In this document: in pieces, positions 10,735 through 22,132 of the stretch
How the letters are laid out: each line of letters begins with the position of its first letter
Numbering within the stretch: the first letter of the stretch is position 1
DNA from: Fragilaria crotonensis
Lineage: Eukaryota > Bacillariophyta > Fragilariophyceae > Fragilariales > Fragilariaceae
NCBI GenBank assembly: GCA_022925895.1
Contig: JAKSYS010000445.1
Location: 1-52,153, forward strand
DNA length: 52,153 bases
Reading direction: 5' to 3'
Notes under the pieces: model-generated
What the model saw: only the letters and a program-made list of their open reading frames with translations
Database searches by the model: none
Told to the model about the DNA's origin: nothing
Translations under genes and position numbers: made by a program

Positions 10735-11009
10735 ATGGTCAATCTTGATGGCCACGCAGTGGCATTCTACTCATCTCTGGTTGGATTTTACAGCATCACG
10801 AGTTATTCGTTGGGCCGTGGTTGGTTCAAGCGCGTGGTGCATCTCCATCCTGTGGTAGGTTTGTCTGTTGCCTTGGGAGCCGCCGGACTTATCATGCCCT
10901 TTACTGTGATTCCTGTCCGACGCCTTTGAAATTACCCACCCATCAATTCGAACCCTACAATGAGAAGGCGGTGTTCCCCAAGTATGCGGATATTAACAGT
11001 GATCGTTAA
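10735..11009 (+). pseudogene. Small membrane protein with one frame break (complex I accessory-like?)
   Basis: From the ATG at 10735 (ACAATCATGG) the frame gives 64 residues. It has a hydrophobic stretch (VGLSVALGAAGLIMPFTVIP) followed by VRRL and a stop at 10927-10929. The overlapping frame continues without a break as LKLPTHQFEPYNEKAVFPKY to a stop at 11009. The joined order (membrane span, basic residues, then a polar tail with a PTHQ(F/Y) motif) resembles small mitochondrial complex I subunits, so a single missing base near 10918-10928 is the likeliest explanation. No GT-AG intron of a suitable length fits the junction. The function is tentative. It could be a real pseudogene or an assembly indel. 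Confidence 0.5.
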
Positions 11010-11131
11010 TGAGCTATACTTTAGTACTCGGAGTACTCAAGTAGTATTTTTTTATGCAACACTGTTTGTTGCAACTGTAGAGATTATGAACACATGCAAA
11101 TGTACTTGGAGTATTATAGTAGTTAGCCGTT

Positions 11132-12401
11132 TCATGCTCGTTTTTGTGTCACTTGTGCACCCTTGAGACCAGCCTCCTCAATCGTTTGCATCAAATCTAC
11201 GAGCGGTTTCGGAGGAAATCCGGAAACGAGCGTAAATGCTTGGGCATTGTTACTGTCCGCCACGACAACATGTGCGGCCAAATCCGCCACAGTGGAAGTC
11301 GTGTTGATAGTAATGACACGACGTTGTCCATTGACCAAACGTACTTGAATGTTTGTGGTGGGCAGTGACGCATCGACTGCGGGAGGTTCCGACGGCAGAG
11401 ATGCGGGATCAATCGTGGCGCTCGATGTGGCAGCAGCCGACGAATCGGCACCTGTCAATGTTGAGGAAGATCCCAACGAATTGCCTTGTCCTGAAAAGGA
11501 CGAAAACGTGTGCACATATTCCTCACTTCTCTTATCAATGAGTCCAACCGAAACATCTCCTCCTCCAAATTCTGCTGGGGCTCGTCCCATGGCAAGTGAT
11601 CGTAGAAAATCGGCATTGGCTGGATCATCAAGACGGCGGTAGGGACCATCGTCCACGACGAAACCGTCGCGATACATGGTAATGGTACGCCGCGGGGGTT
11701 TATCAGCGTTGTCACCTGAGGATGCAGCTTCGGCCCTGCCAAAGACGGCATCCACAAAACCATCCTCGTCATCATCGTCTCCTCGATTTGGTTGTACTGC
11801 GAGGCCGCTACAGAAAAAATGTCGAGTTCTAGTGAGAAACAACAGGCAACAGTCAACAGGCAAATTGAGTGTTGCAATGAAGGACGAGGAGTGGTATCAC
11901 GTTGCTGTGCTGTGTTCTGAGTGGCGGAGAACGATTGCGAACATGATCGTGTGATGGTTGATGATTGTGATCATCAGAGCGATGACGCACATTAACTGAC
12001 AGATGATTCAGTGTGTGACATGGATATGTGATCACTGGTATTGAGTGTCATGTTTATGCACAAGTACTCCAAGCACCCAACATACTGATATCTCGGAACA
12101 GCAGCGGTTCATTCTCGTACCTGCCACATGAATAACATTATTATCACACCCAAATACAAACTCCAAACATTCAATTGAATGATTAGGACTTCACTCCTAC
12201 GCAGTATACTGTACGATCCAGATACAGTACCTAGTTCACCACCGTTCCATAGAACGCACATCACAAGTCCCCAATTCGATTTGGGCCTTACCTTCCTCCT
12301 CCTTGAGCTCCGATTCCACCTACAAAGCGATTATCACGCTCATCATGAGAGTCGTCGTCATCATCCTTCTTATTGCTAAACAAGCCGTGAACGTTGCTCA
12401 T
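11132..12401 (-). CDS. SEP-UBX domain protein (p47/Shp1-type Cdc48 cofactor)
   Basis: Two exons: 12401-12292 and 11807-11132, 261 residues, with a 484-bp intron (donor GTAAGG, acceptor TTTTTCTGTAG). The join is in frame (AG|C) and yields the continuous motif RFVGGIGAQGGGSGLAVQPN (residues 25-44), typical of Shp1/p47 proteins, which supports the splice. SEP domain: about residues 77-135 (TITMYRDGFVVDDGPYRRLD). UBX domain: about 188-261, with the loop SGFPPKPL that inserts into the Cdc48/p97 N-domain. Family role: adaptor for the Cdc48/p97 segregase in membrane fusion, protein degradation or phosphatase regulation. There is no UBA domain at the N-terminus, unlike p47 itself but as in the shorter UBX cofactors. 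The linker 136-185 is Ser/Ala-rich and probably disordered. Confidence 0.9.
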
Positions 12402-13386
12402 GGCGAATGATTTCAAGATTTTTCGTTGTCGTGGTGATTCTGTCATCGGTTTTTTTTCGATGCGCTTCTCTGTATTGTATGTATGGTACAGTGTACAGGT
12501 GGAACCCCATATCCCGTATCCTATCTCACATAGGCCGATGTATGAATTCGTCCACCGCCATGTCGGATAACACGAAATCTGTCTTCGTCGGACGGAGGAC
12601 GAGCGTTGTAGAACTGGGAAATCGAATGAATCGGATCAAATATCGAAACATCGAAACCACGTATTCCACGCTGAGAAAACCCTCAATATTTTGATACTGA
12701 GGCATATCTTTAAGGTTAGTACTACGTTTTGCAGGAAGGAGCGGCACTAAACTTTGAGAGGGTTTAGCGACTATGATATCTTCAGCCATGAAGTATATAA
12801 AATATCTTTGCTATTGCCATATTTCGTCTAACGACGCCATCCTAGGTGCACCCCTAGAATTGAATCTCTGCAAATGTCTTCGCGGATCAATCGCCAAGGG
12901 CGAGGCGCACCTCACTTTTTGAGGCCACTCACAGATCCCCAAAGGACCAACCAAATAATACGGGGCTGTCATATTATACATACATATCATTCTTCACTTG
13001 TAGGTCTATCGGCGTTGTGTTGAAAGAGATTGCTTTCATCTCTTTCCTCTGCTACACTAGTCAAGGTCTACTTTTTGTTGCATCCATTGCTTGTGCTTTC
13101 ACGACGACGAACAAACATTTAGCGTCTCGAGGATTGTCGAAGCAAAACGTGGGCTCCTACGTTCGACACCACTTAACTCGCAAAAAAAGCTTTGCATTTG
13201 CAAGACTCGACAACCGCACGACGTATTCCATATCGATCCACTGCTTTGTTTTGCATTTCGTTATTCGAGGACACAGGCTCCTGCAGCACAAGCACAATAC
13301 TACGACTTTTTGATTGTCCACAAACAGGACAGTCTCAAAACGGCGGAACCATTTCATCCCATTTCAGCTACATTTTCCAGGCCGCA
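12402..13386. other. Intergenic; one weak minus-strand frame
   Basis: Contains the divergent upstream regions of the flanking genes. An 87-residue minus-strand frame (12526-12789, starting MAEDIIVAKPSQSL) has a plausible start but no recognisable family, so I do not call it. Open frames at 13017-13380 sit immediately upstream of the next gene and may be its leader. No RNA or mobile element seen. Confidence 0.4.
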
Positions 13387-14899
13387 ATGGGGCAGTGTTC
13401 CACGCTGCCCTCGGAGGCCAACAACAACCACAGCAACGCCTCGACTCAGGCTTCGTCGTCTGCGTTTAAAGCTAGATACCGTCAAGGCATGACCGAATCG
13501 TCCGACAATTCTGCAACTCCCCTGACAGCATATCATCACGCGCAGCAACACCAGCCGCAAACAAGAGGATACACAACGCATGTGCAAACAGGTGACCCGG
13601 TACAACTACCTCCGAGACCTCAACAGCAATACCAACAACAACCTCCGGTTGTTCCGTTTGGTGCCATGCCACCAAATCCACAACATCGGCAATCGCCAAA
13701 CAGTAACATGCCACAGCCCATGCAAGAAGAACGTGAGCCGGTACCCCCAATGCCCGAAGTGGCTGTCCGACAACGGTGTTACAAACTGAATCTGGAGAGT
13801 GAATACGTTGGAATTCACGCCGCTTCGACTCCCCGACAGGATGGTCAAATCTTTGGTCCATTTGCTGATTATCCACCCCCACTCACCTATTCGGGAAGTG
13901 ACGATTCGTCAACCGGGACCAACCCAACTCATGTGGCCATTCAAACGGCTCAAATCTTTCGAGGCATTACCGTGGCCAAGGATGGAACTATTCTGAGTCA
14001 GAATGCACGTGCGACCCGTTCCAACCGCAACAGCAAAACCAAGAGGGGAGAGAAATCGAGACAAGCGGCCAAGATTGACCAGGCCAAAGACTTGGTAGAC
14101 GAAGCGGTCATGACTGGAAGAGTAAGTGGAGATGGTCGGGAGGAGCCTTCAAAGGAGATAACATGATGTCTGCGATCGATGCGTCCTAACAACATCTCAT
14201 TCCTTTCCTAATATCCAGACTGCTGACGACAAGGAGGCACAAATGGTTTCCCTCATTATCATTGGCGAATACGATGAAATGAAGCAATTGGTTCGCGATG
14301 GTTCCAAGAAATTACGCGATGCTACTGGACTGCCTGATGATTGTCTCCTCGCTGTGAATCGCCCTCGCGGCACCATATCGCCCGTCATGAGCCCCTCCCG
14401 AAAGCGTGTCTCTCCCTACGCTCTCGCAAGTAGTAGTCCCCATTCGGTAAATAGCAATCCTCTGCTGAGTCCAACGTCTAACAAGGCGCGTCATATGGCA
14501 GCCACAGCAAGCGTGGTTCCGCCCAAACTCAAGGGCCATCCTAGAGACCCATCGCGACGCGGTCCTTCTGGAGGCGGGGGCGGTCTCATGGACGATGGAC
14601 GACCCAACTCTCGTCGTGGATTTTCGCCCATTCATGATCCATGCAATGATATGTTTGGAACTTCACTTGGTTTGACGCGAGGTTTCAACTCCATTTGGAA
14701 TTGTGGAGGAAATGTCGGAAGTGGAACAATGACTTCGACTCAACATGTCAACGAACAAAAGGGGTATTCCACCAATGTGGTGACTCCACAACCGCGAAAG
14801 CCGATTGTGGAGGCGAGACATGACAGCAACTACCGCGGGATGAGGAATTCGAAGAGAATTGAAGCACCACCTCAACATCAGGCAGCTGTTAACGCATAA
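13387..14899 (+). CDS. Unrecognised low-complexity protein with N-myristoylation-type start
   Basis: Two exons: 13387-14121 and 14219-14899, 471 residues. The 97-bp intron has donor GTAAGT, a CTAAC branch-site-like element near 14187 and acceptor ATATCCAG, and splices in phase 0. I chose the ATG at 13387 rather than the longer upstream frame because it gives MGQCSTLPSE. Gly2 and Cys4 fit N-myristoylation plus palmitoylation, so membrane attachment is inferred. Residues about 40-120 are Gln/Pro-rich. A conserved-looking core (RCYKLNLESEYVGIHAASTP, then IFRGITVAKDGTI) precedes a basic segment and the splice. Exon 2 starts with a short helical stretch (DKEAQMVSLIIIGEYDEMKQ), then Ser/Arg/Pro-rich sequence. 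No enzymatic domain is seen. Confidence 0.8.
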
Positions 14900-15200
14900 G
14901 TACTCGCGTATCTAGTCAGGATTGCTGTCTAAAACGTAGCAAGACTCGTAGAATGCTCGAAACTGGGTTGTTGTCATGCATCGCATCTCGATTTGCATAG
15001 TGTGCTGAGCGTACAAGTAATCAATAGTAGGATGCATCGATCCTCGCTCTATGAGTCTTACGTCACATGCTAGTAAAACCCCTCGACAACAAGCATGAAT
15101 GGGCATCCTTTTCGGAAGATATGAATGGAAACCATTTAGTCCATTAGTGTTGACGGTTCATACTTCACAGAGAATCAGTAACACCCCAACTTTCCATAAA
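14900..15200. other. Short gap between convergent genes
   Basis: Three hundred bases holding the 3' ends of the flanking convergent genes. No further gene seen. Confidence 0.6.
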
Positions 15201-16648
15201 TTAATGGCGAAAGTTCCTCACAGTCTCAATAAAACAATGAGCATTCTCTTCTGGCGTCGTCGCTTCGATTCCATGTCCCAAATTCATGACATGCCCGGTG
15301 GGTCCTGCCTTTCTCAAAATCTCTTCCGTGCGTTCCTTGATGACTTCATGACTGGCATAGAGAATTCCTGGATCCAAATTTCCCTGAACTCCGCCTGGTC
15401 CCTGAAGACCACTGGCGGCTCGACTCTTGGCAATGCGTTCTCGTCCTTCGGCCATGTCCACGGTCCAATCCAACGATACCACATCGACACCTGTGGCGGC
15501 CATGCGTTCAATGAGCGCCCCCGAGTGTTTAATGTACACGACAGTAGGAACTTCCGGATGTTGTTCGTGAATCTAATATCATGATGATGATTGTCAAATG
15601 TGCGGTGTGAGAAAAAATACAGGATGGAAATCATGTGGTCTTTTTCTCGAGTTGAACGTCATGACGTACCTTATCCAAGATAATCTTTTGATACGGAGCC
15701 GCAAATTCATCATAATCCCGAGCACTCAAATGTCCGGCCCAAGAATCAAAGATTTGAATCAATTGTGCGCCGTGTTCAATTTGAAAGAGAGCATATTCGG
15801 CAATGGAATCGGCCAATGATTTGAGAATTTGGTGGAGGAGTGCCGGTTCGTTGAATGCCATCTTTTTGATTTCCAGATATTCCTTGGATGTTTTGCCTTC
15901 AACAAGGTAGGTGGCGAGGGTGTAGGGACATCCGACAAAGCCCAAGACTGCCGTTTCTGGAGTAACCTCTTGGCGGAGGGTGCGAAGCGCTTCGGCAACG
16001 AAAGGAGCGGCAGTGGAGGGGTCAATCATGTGCATCTGTGTGTACGAAGGGTTTGAGGGAGGGATACAAAGAATAGGATGAGGAGATGATTCAAGACCAA
16101 CAGTACAATCCAAGTCCAACCCGAGCAGCCAAATTGATGAAAATCAGCGAGACGAACAGTTTGTGGCATACCTTCTTGGCATCTTCGTACGACCGAATTG
16201 GCTCCATGATCGGTCCCTTCTTTTCATCAATCGTAAACTCCATACCCATGCCAGGAAGCGGTGTCAAAATATCAGAAAACAAAATGCATCCATCCGTTTG
16301 ATAGTTCCTCCATGGTTGGAGGGAAACTTCGACTGCAACCTCTGGGATCTCCGATCTCTGTCTAAATGTTGGATACTTTTGGCACAAATCCCGATATTCC
16401 TTGATATGACGACCCGCCTGGCGCATCATCCAAACTGGAGTGCGTTCGACAGTCTCACCACGGGCAGCACGAATCAAGAGCGGATCTTTGGTACTTCCGC
16501 TTCCACTGGCAGTGGAGGAGGTGGCGGCGGCTTCTGTCGTGCTGAAGCGAGCCGTATGTTGTTGGCCACGACTGTGATGCTGGACTGGAACAAAGGCCGA
16601 TGAAACACCGAGGAGGGTAACAAGGACGGCGGAGGATGAGAACTTCAT
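15201..16648 (-). CDS. hemE: Uroporphyrinogen decarboxylase, plastid-targeted
   Basis: Three exons: 16648-16172, 16035-15670 and 15572-15201, 404 residues. The introns (136 and 97 bp) are both phase 0, with donors GTATGC and GTACGT. It decarboxylates the four acetate side chains of uroporphyrinogen III to coproporphyrinogen III in heme and chlorophyll synthesis. Visible family landmarks: [15 protein letters not shown] (RQAGR at 76-80), the substrate-binding Asp in FSDIL (126), Tyr202 in [12 protein letters not shown], Ser257 in [10 protein letters not shown] and His381 in [13 protein letters not shown]. The N-terminus [20 protein letters not shown] has a hydrophobic signal peptide ending at an SAF-V motif, the diatom-type plastid import signature, followed by a Ser/Thr-rich transit segment to about residue 53. 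All key residues are present, so it should be active. Confidence 0.95.
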
Positions 16649-17977
16649 GATGATAGTTGTCTTTTATCAGCTGGTCTGGCGTGGGTTAGGCTAGGTTAGA
16701 CTACCGGTAGGCTCCGTCGTTCAGTAGAATCAAATCGGTTGCAGAGAATGTTATTGTGTCGACTTCTCATTGCTCCATCCAACACCAACTTTTCATGATC
16801 CGAGGATAAGTTGAAGTTCAAACGTCCTGTACGTCTTCCGTCAAAACCTACGTGGAATGTTCCTACCTGCCACTTGGAGCATGAAGCATGAAGCATGAAC
16901 AGCATGAAGCAATGAAGCCTTCTGTGAATTGATTCGCAGGGTTCAGGTACTGGCGCATGTACTCCAGTACCAGGTAATGTACGACTAGTACTGAGTGACA
17001 TGCATAGATGCATAGACTTCAGTACAATAAGCTTTCACTGTACTGGAGTACGGAGTTGGGATTACTTGCACTGGAACGTGCTGATGCCCTATGCCCCTAT
17101 GCCCTATCATCAATGCACATTGCACGTAAAGGTCCAATGAAGTCTACAGCAAGGTACATGTACCGGTAGACCTTATGCATAGTATTACCGGGTACCGGTA
17201 CCGTGTACGCCAAAATACCTGGTACCACTGTAGTCCGAGGACTGTACATGGTACTACTACTAGTACAAGGGAATATGTGCAAATACCAGAAACTTCAATA
17301 TAAGCCATAATACATACTCGCATGGTATCATACTTGTACTGTAGAGCTGTTGATACTTGATACTCCGAGTACTACTATTACAAGGTACCTGGTACAGTAC
17401 CTGGTACTATACCAGGTACCTGGTTACAGGGGCTGTATGCATAAATACGACGTACTCCGTATGATACTGTACTCGAGTACATGTCAATCCGATGCGTTGG
17501 ACCGCTGCACCGTTGCACACGTATGAAAACATGTGAAAGGCCAGGTTGTATGATGTTATTCCGAATCCAAGATTTTCGACTCAACGGATCTCGTTTCTCT
17601 CATTCTGAGTTCAGAAGTCTGAAGTACAAGGTACAAAGTAGTTACTTTGCGTTAGACGCTCGGAGAACAGCACTCACTCACACAATGTGCATTCCCTACC
17701 ACATCTAAAGAGCATCTTAGATACATGTGCGTTCGGTAACCATGCTACACACATGTAACACATTTTGTTCCACTAAAGCAACAGCACAGTCGTTGTGTCG
17801 AGTATTTTTATCCACAATTCAACACTTGACGAGAATTTGCGCATCTTGTGAGCTTCATCACCGACCCCCGACTCAACTCCTAAAACATCTCAAGTTCCAC
17901 CAAGTCATTGATACATCGATACATACAAACGTTCCTTGTTGCTGCAATTCGCATACGTTCAGTACTAGTTAGCCATC
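16649..17977. other. Intergenic, extremely rich in GTAC/AGTACT words
   Basis: About 1.3 kb between divergent genes. It is packed with GTAC-containing palindromic words (for example 17186-17230 and 17383-17425, with stacked GGTACC, CAGTACC and ACCGGTA motifs). It also has a short GAAGCAT/GAACAGCAT run near 16879-16910. No gene is supported. It must contain both promoters. Confidence 0.6.
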
Positions 17978-19577
17978 ATGTTCAGGAGCGTCTTTCAAAG
18001 CACGTCCAAGCCCACCACAACCACTGCTGCTCCAGAACAAGCCAAAAAGCCTCGTCGTCGACTACCAGTGTACGAAGAATCGGTCGCCATGTTGGCCGGT
18101 TCGCTTCTCATTTATTTGCTGGCCGATTTGCGCGACATGGTCCGTGCAGGAGAAATCACTGGCAAGACTCTCTTGGAACCGCCCATGACGACGGAACAAA
18201 TCATGCAACAGATTCAGGAGAATAAGGATGCCCTCAAGGCAAGGGCGATGGATCACGAGGATCTTCAAAAACGACTGGATGCTCTCCAAAGTCTCAAAGA
18301 AGAAGGCATTTTCCAATCAATGTTCGGGTCCAAGCAAAATACCATCATGACACACTTTGTCGACACGAATGGTGAGTACTAGATGACGATGGCTCGATCA
18401 ATCGTTGAGAATCGCAAGAAGTCAAACACTTCTTGCTTGTCGCAATGCTGATTCTCACTGCCATGCATATTGTATACAGCCCAAGAAGAAATGGTCCATG
18501 CCATTGTCGTCAATGAAGGACGCAAACGCATTACCGTCATGTTTCGAGGTTCCGTCACGCAAAAGGATTTCGTCCAAGATGCTAAATGTGCTCAGAAGAA
18601 GATTGATATGCCCATTGCCGCTCTTCGAGATGATGTCGACGGTATTCGCATTCATACGGGATTTCATGGTGAGCAGGCTAATACACCATACAGTAGAGGA
18701 AAAGATATCAACCTACATGTTTTCGGATTACGCTAACGCTATGACCTCCTTGTCGTTTCTCGCAGGTTATCTTTTTCATTTCAACAAGGAAACAGGAATG
18801 ACACGTCTCGAGGAAATCATGGTCGACGTAAAAAAAAGTCTCGAAACCTACCGAGGATATGACTTGTACACCTGCGGCCATTCACTCGGTGGAGCACTCT
18901 GTACTCTCTTTGGGTTCTTCGCTGCAGCCGACGACGACATTTGTTCTCTTTTACAGGGCAGTCCAGTCATTGTCTACAGCATTGCCAGCCCGTACGTGGG
19001 CAACTGGAAATTCCGATTTGCCTTTCAACATTTGGAACGACAACGTCGCCTCCAACATTTGCGAATTGCAAATTTGGAAGACATGGTGACACTACTGCCC
19101 TTTGCCGCACCGAAATTGTCGGCACTCTCCCCCGCCCTCAGCATCGTCAAGGGGGCCGGTAATCTCTACAAACACACCGGCATTCGCCTACAAATGACGC
19201 GGCAGCACATTTGTACCATATCGTATCCCAAGGATCAAGATGCTTCGACCGATGAAGAATATGCCAAGGAGGTGCAAGACGCCATGCGATCGGGCAAGTC
19301 GTTGGCACAAGCCTTTTATTACTTGTTGCGACAAGACTTTGATCGCATCGTTCTGTACCACTCGTGTGAAGAATATGAATCGAGATTGGAAAAGTGCAAG
19401 AGTGAACTCATGAAGGTCACGTTGGATGAATTGTACGCCGACAAGAATATCGTAGGAGATATTCTGGATTCCGACTACGAGCCAAAGAAGATGGCGAGCG
19501 GCTTCGCACGTGCCAAACGAACTCTGTGGCATGTGGGAGGGTCGAAAAAATCTTCCAAATCCTTGCTTGGCAAATAA
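17978..19577 (+). CDS. Class 3 lipase (alpha/beta hydrolase)
   Basis: Three exons: 17978-18371, 18480-18668 and 18766-19577, 464 residues. The introns (108 and 97 bp) have donors GTGAGT and GTGAGC; the joins give AQEEM and FHGYLF in frame. The catalytic serine is in CGHSLGG (about residue 234), and the preceding IHTGFHGYL block and the N-x-x-D stretch (ANLEDMVTLLP) match the lipase_3 fold. The His in NLYKHTGIRL is a candidate for the triad. It presumably hydrolyses acyl esters of glycerolipids; substrate unknown. The N-terminal ~130 residues contain a basic stretch, one probable membrane span (VAMLAGSLLIYLLADL, about 36-51) and a coiled-coil-like helix, suggesting membrane anchoring. The Lys/Ser-rich C-terminus is outside the domain. 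Confidence 0.92.
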
Positions 19578-19636
19578 ACCAAGCGCGAAAATCACGCATT
19601 TGGTTCAGATCGTCGAGCAACGTTTTCACTGAAACC

Positions 19637-20941
19637 CTATTGATCGTTGGTGGGCGGTCGTCGTTGCATTGCGAAGCGACGATCCAAGCATGGGTATCCA
19701 CAACCCCAATCCTTCTCGTAGCAGTCTGTTTCCTTTACATAGACACCATCCGAGGTGCAGGGAGTAATGGCTTCGCCCTCGCAGATTTTAGCCTCTTCCA
19801 TCATTTTCTTGTATTTTGCGAGAGCTTTCTCGAATCGTTCTCGACCCAGACTCTCAATTGTCAAATCTAGACTCCGATTTGCAGCCTTGTACAGTACGAA
19901 GTCTTCGTAGTTTTGAGCGTACCATTCCGGTGATGAAAGGTAGGCCGCAATGGCGGGTGATATGTACGACTTGGCAATCAAGTGACATCCTTGATATCGA
20001 CCAGTGGTATACGAATACTGTCCACTTCTCTTCGCGGAAATGTACAATATGTCGGACGTGTCAAGACCCAACAAGAGCTGAAGTACAACCAGTGACTCGT
20101 GCAGGCGTTCTACAATCATGATCAAGTCATACTGTTTCAGAACGCCAACCACTCTCTTGGTGGCGCGACGCAAATCCTGTACCTTGGTGGGCTCTTCCTT
20201 AGACCACAGAGGTTTTTTGTCAAGACGACCAGTGTGCATGTATCCCACCTGCGCACCGGCCTCGCCACCATATCTTTCATCTGCTGTTTCGTTGGTTGCG
20301 TATCCTAGGGCAAAGTAGAATTTGCTTCTCAATTGCTTTAAAATGTACTCGTCATTCAAAGTGCGTCCCTGATTGGACCCCACGTAAAAGATCCAACTCA
20401 AGGCCCGATGTGCCGGATGTCGAATCGACGAGAACATGAAGGAATGTCTTGGATCGCGCTTGCGAAACAGCCGTGAGTCAGAGTGGCTCATATGGGCCAC
20501 ACACGCTTTTCCAATACGACGACGTCCATAATTCTTTGCCACGCGAATCGTAACACCGGCCAATGTGGACGATGCTGCCTTGTGAACCTTGCTGTAAATG
20601 AGACCAGCAGGAGTTCGCGTGTCAAAGTATGCGGCCGTTCCACACCAAGAATGTGCTGTTGTTGTTGAGTTCCAAGGGGAAAAGACGCGAGGCATGAAAT
20701 TCCAATGGTCGTCCGGGACCATTGGCCAATACTCTCCATCTTGGCCCGAATCAACTGGGAAAAACGCGTTGCCCGCATTCGCCATCACAGTTTTCGCATG
20801 ACTGCTAGTACTTGCTGCCGTCTCCGTCCATCGCAAAGTACCGAGGTGTTCATCAACATTCTTAATGCTCGAGAAATTAGCAATTAGTAACGTCGCCACG
20901 AGACATCTCACACATAAGGTCGATGATCGAATCGGCCTCAT
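19637..20941 (-). CDS. Gal3ST-like sulfotransferase, type II membrane protein (copy 1)
   Basis: Intronless, 434 residues. It transfers sulfate from PAPS to a sugar hydroxyl, presumably in the Golgi on glycolipid or polysaccharide (substrate unknown). The N-terminal hydrophobic stretch (about residues 10-24) fits a signal anchor. The 5'-phosphosulfate loop is KVHKAASSTLAG (118-129), very like the KTHKTASSTL loop of galactose-3-O-sulfotransferases. The 3'-phosphate site is SSIRHPAHRALSW (171-183), with R174 and S182. The conserved block HLIAKSYISPAIAAYLSSPE follows, and a Cys-rich tail (CYEKDWGCGYPCLD) ends the protein. It converges on the lipase gene with a gap of only 59 bp. A close paralogue in the opposite orientation lies at 31324-32624. 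Confidence 0.85.
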   Translation of the reverse strand: MRPIRSSTLCVRCLVATLLIANFSSIKNVDEHLGTLRWTETAASTSSHAKTVMANAGNAFFPVDSGQDGEYWPMVPDDHWNFMPRVFSPWNSTTTAHSWCGTAAYFDTRTPAGLIYSKVHKAASSTLAGVTIRVAKNYGRRRIGKACVAHMSHSDSRLFRKRDPRHSFMFSSIRHPAHRALSWIFYVGSNQGRTLNDEYILKQLRSKFYFALGYATNETADERYGGEAGAQVGYMHTGRLDKKPLWSKEEPTKVQDLRRATKRVVGVLKQYDLIMIVERLHESLVVLQLLLGLDTSDILYISAKRSGQYSYTTGRYQGCHLIAKSYISPAIAAYLSSPEWYAQNYEDFVLYKAANRSLDLTIESLGRERFEKALAKYKKMMEEAKICEGEAITPCTSDGVYVKETDCYEKDWGCGYPCLDRRFAMQRRPPTNDQ

Positions 20942-21451
20942 ACTTCTCCATAAACAGGAACTTCTCCGCGAAGAGTAAAGAATTTAGGCCCGTTGTTCAG
21001 GCGAACCACGCTCAAGACGTGCTATCATTTTTGACTCCTCTGATTTTCAGATTTTGACCGTTTCCATCGTTCTAACCAATGACCAACTGGCCAACGTGCT
21101 GATGCGAGAATTTTAGTAAACTTTCTTGATGAATTCTTCAGGAGGAATTGGAAAAATTCAAAATATGAGTCGAAATTCTAACTACATGCTTCTTTTTCAT
21201 TGACAATTGGACTACAAGCTACGTTGTACTGTAGTACAAGTAGACTTATCTTTAAAAACCACCTTTTGCAATTTGACAGTCGAACACGTTCGCCTTTCAT
21301 GTTCACTTCAACCCCTATTTTGTTGATGAGTGTGTCAGGTTAAGGGTTAAGGAATGGTCTTACCCGCACGTGACTTGAGTTGGGGCATCCTTTAGCATAT
21401 TGCCACCAAGATTTGATAGGGCCCCACCACCAACTGGGCATGGCACATGGC
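20942..21451. other. Intergenic upstream of the sulfotransferase
   Basis: No gene seen. The first part is the presumed promoter of the minus-strand sulfotransferase. The last eight bases (21444-21451, CACATGGC) are the left target duplication of the next element. Confidence 0.6.
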
Positions 21452-22124
21452 CAGGCCACTTTAATAGTGGCATTTTCTGGGAAAAACCACTATTAGCCAC
21501 TATTAACCTTTCTGGTGGCGCCACTATTAACGAGTTTTTTTACGTAGAATCCATACTACGGCGCATTTGCACACCTTAACTTTACTACGGTAGTACAGTA
21601 CTAGTACATAGCACACACTTCATTGATCATGACTCCGAACAAGAGCAGAAGACACTGTTCAATGAAGGCCATGCCATTGCATATGGCCTCACAGTATGTG
21701 AGCAAGTGGATGCACAGACAGCACAGTCAGTAGTTTCAGTTTCACATCAATTCTGTTTACATTTCAGTCATGATGTGAAGACTTTGAGTGGAGGCTTCTT
21801 AGCCACTGCATTGTTTCCAGGGACATCAATTGTTGAGAGTGACTTATCTGAAGTAAAGTGATGAATGATTGCTGAACTGGTCTTATAGACTTTCTTTTGG
21901 TGGATGGCATTCTGCATTCTACTGCATTCCAAGCAGTTTACAACGCTTCAATCCAGCGTATTCCTACTGTAGACTAGTACTACTTGTACCTGTGGCTCCT
22001 ACTGTAGTAGTGTTTCTGGCGTACACTGGCACGTGACCACTATTAGCCACTATTAACTTTCTGACGGCGCCACTATTAGCTTAATAGTGGTAATAGTGGC
22101 GTCGGCCACTATTAAAGTGGCCTG
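21452..22124. mobile_element. Non-autonomous hAT-like element, 673 bp, with 8-bp target duplication
   Basis: Perfect 20-bp terminal inverted repeats: CAGGCCACTTTAATAGTGGC at 21452-21471 and its reverse complement at 22105-22124. The element is flanked by an exact 8-bp direct duplication, CACATGGC (21444-21451 and 22125-22132). Subterminal CCACTATTA motifs occur many times in both orientations near each end, as expected for transposase-binding sites. An 8-bp duplication and CAGG-type termini fit the hAT superfamily. The interior encodes no transposase, so movement would need one supplied in trans. Confidence 0.9.
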
Positions 22125-22132
22125 CACATGGC

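Noticed and set aside
13192-13386. Longer N-terminus for the two-exon low-complexity protein
   Set aside because: The upstream part has no protein-like conservation signal, and the internal ATG gives a textbook MGxC acylation start.
16100-16171. Exon extension of uroporphyrinogen decarboxylase past DAKK
   Set aside because: The frame there is intron: a GTATGC donor and an ACACACAG acceptor restore the family sequence exactly.
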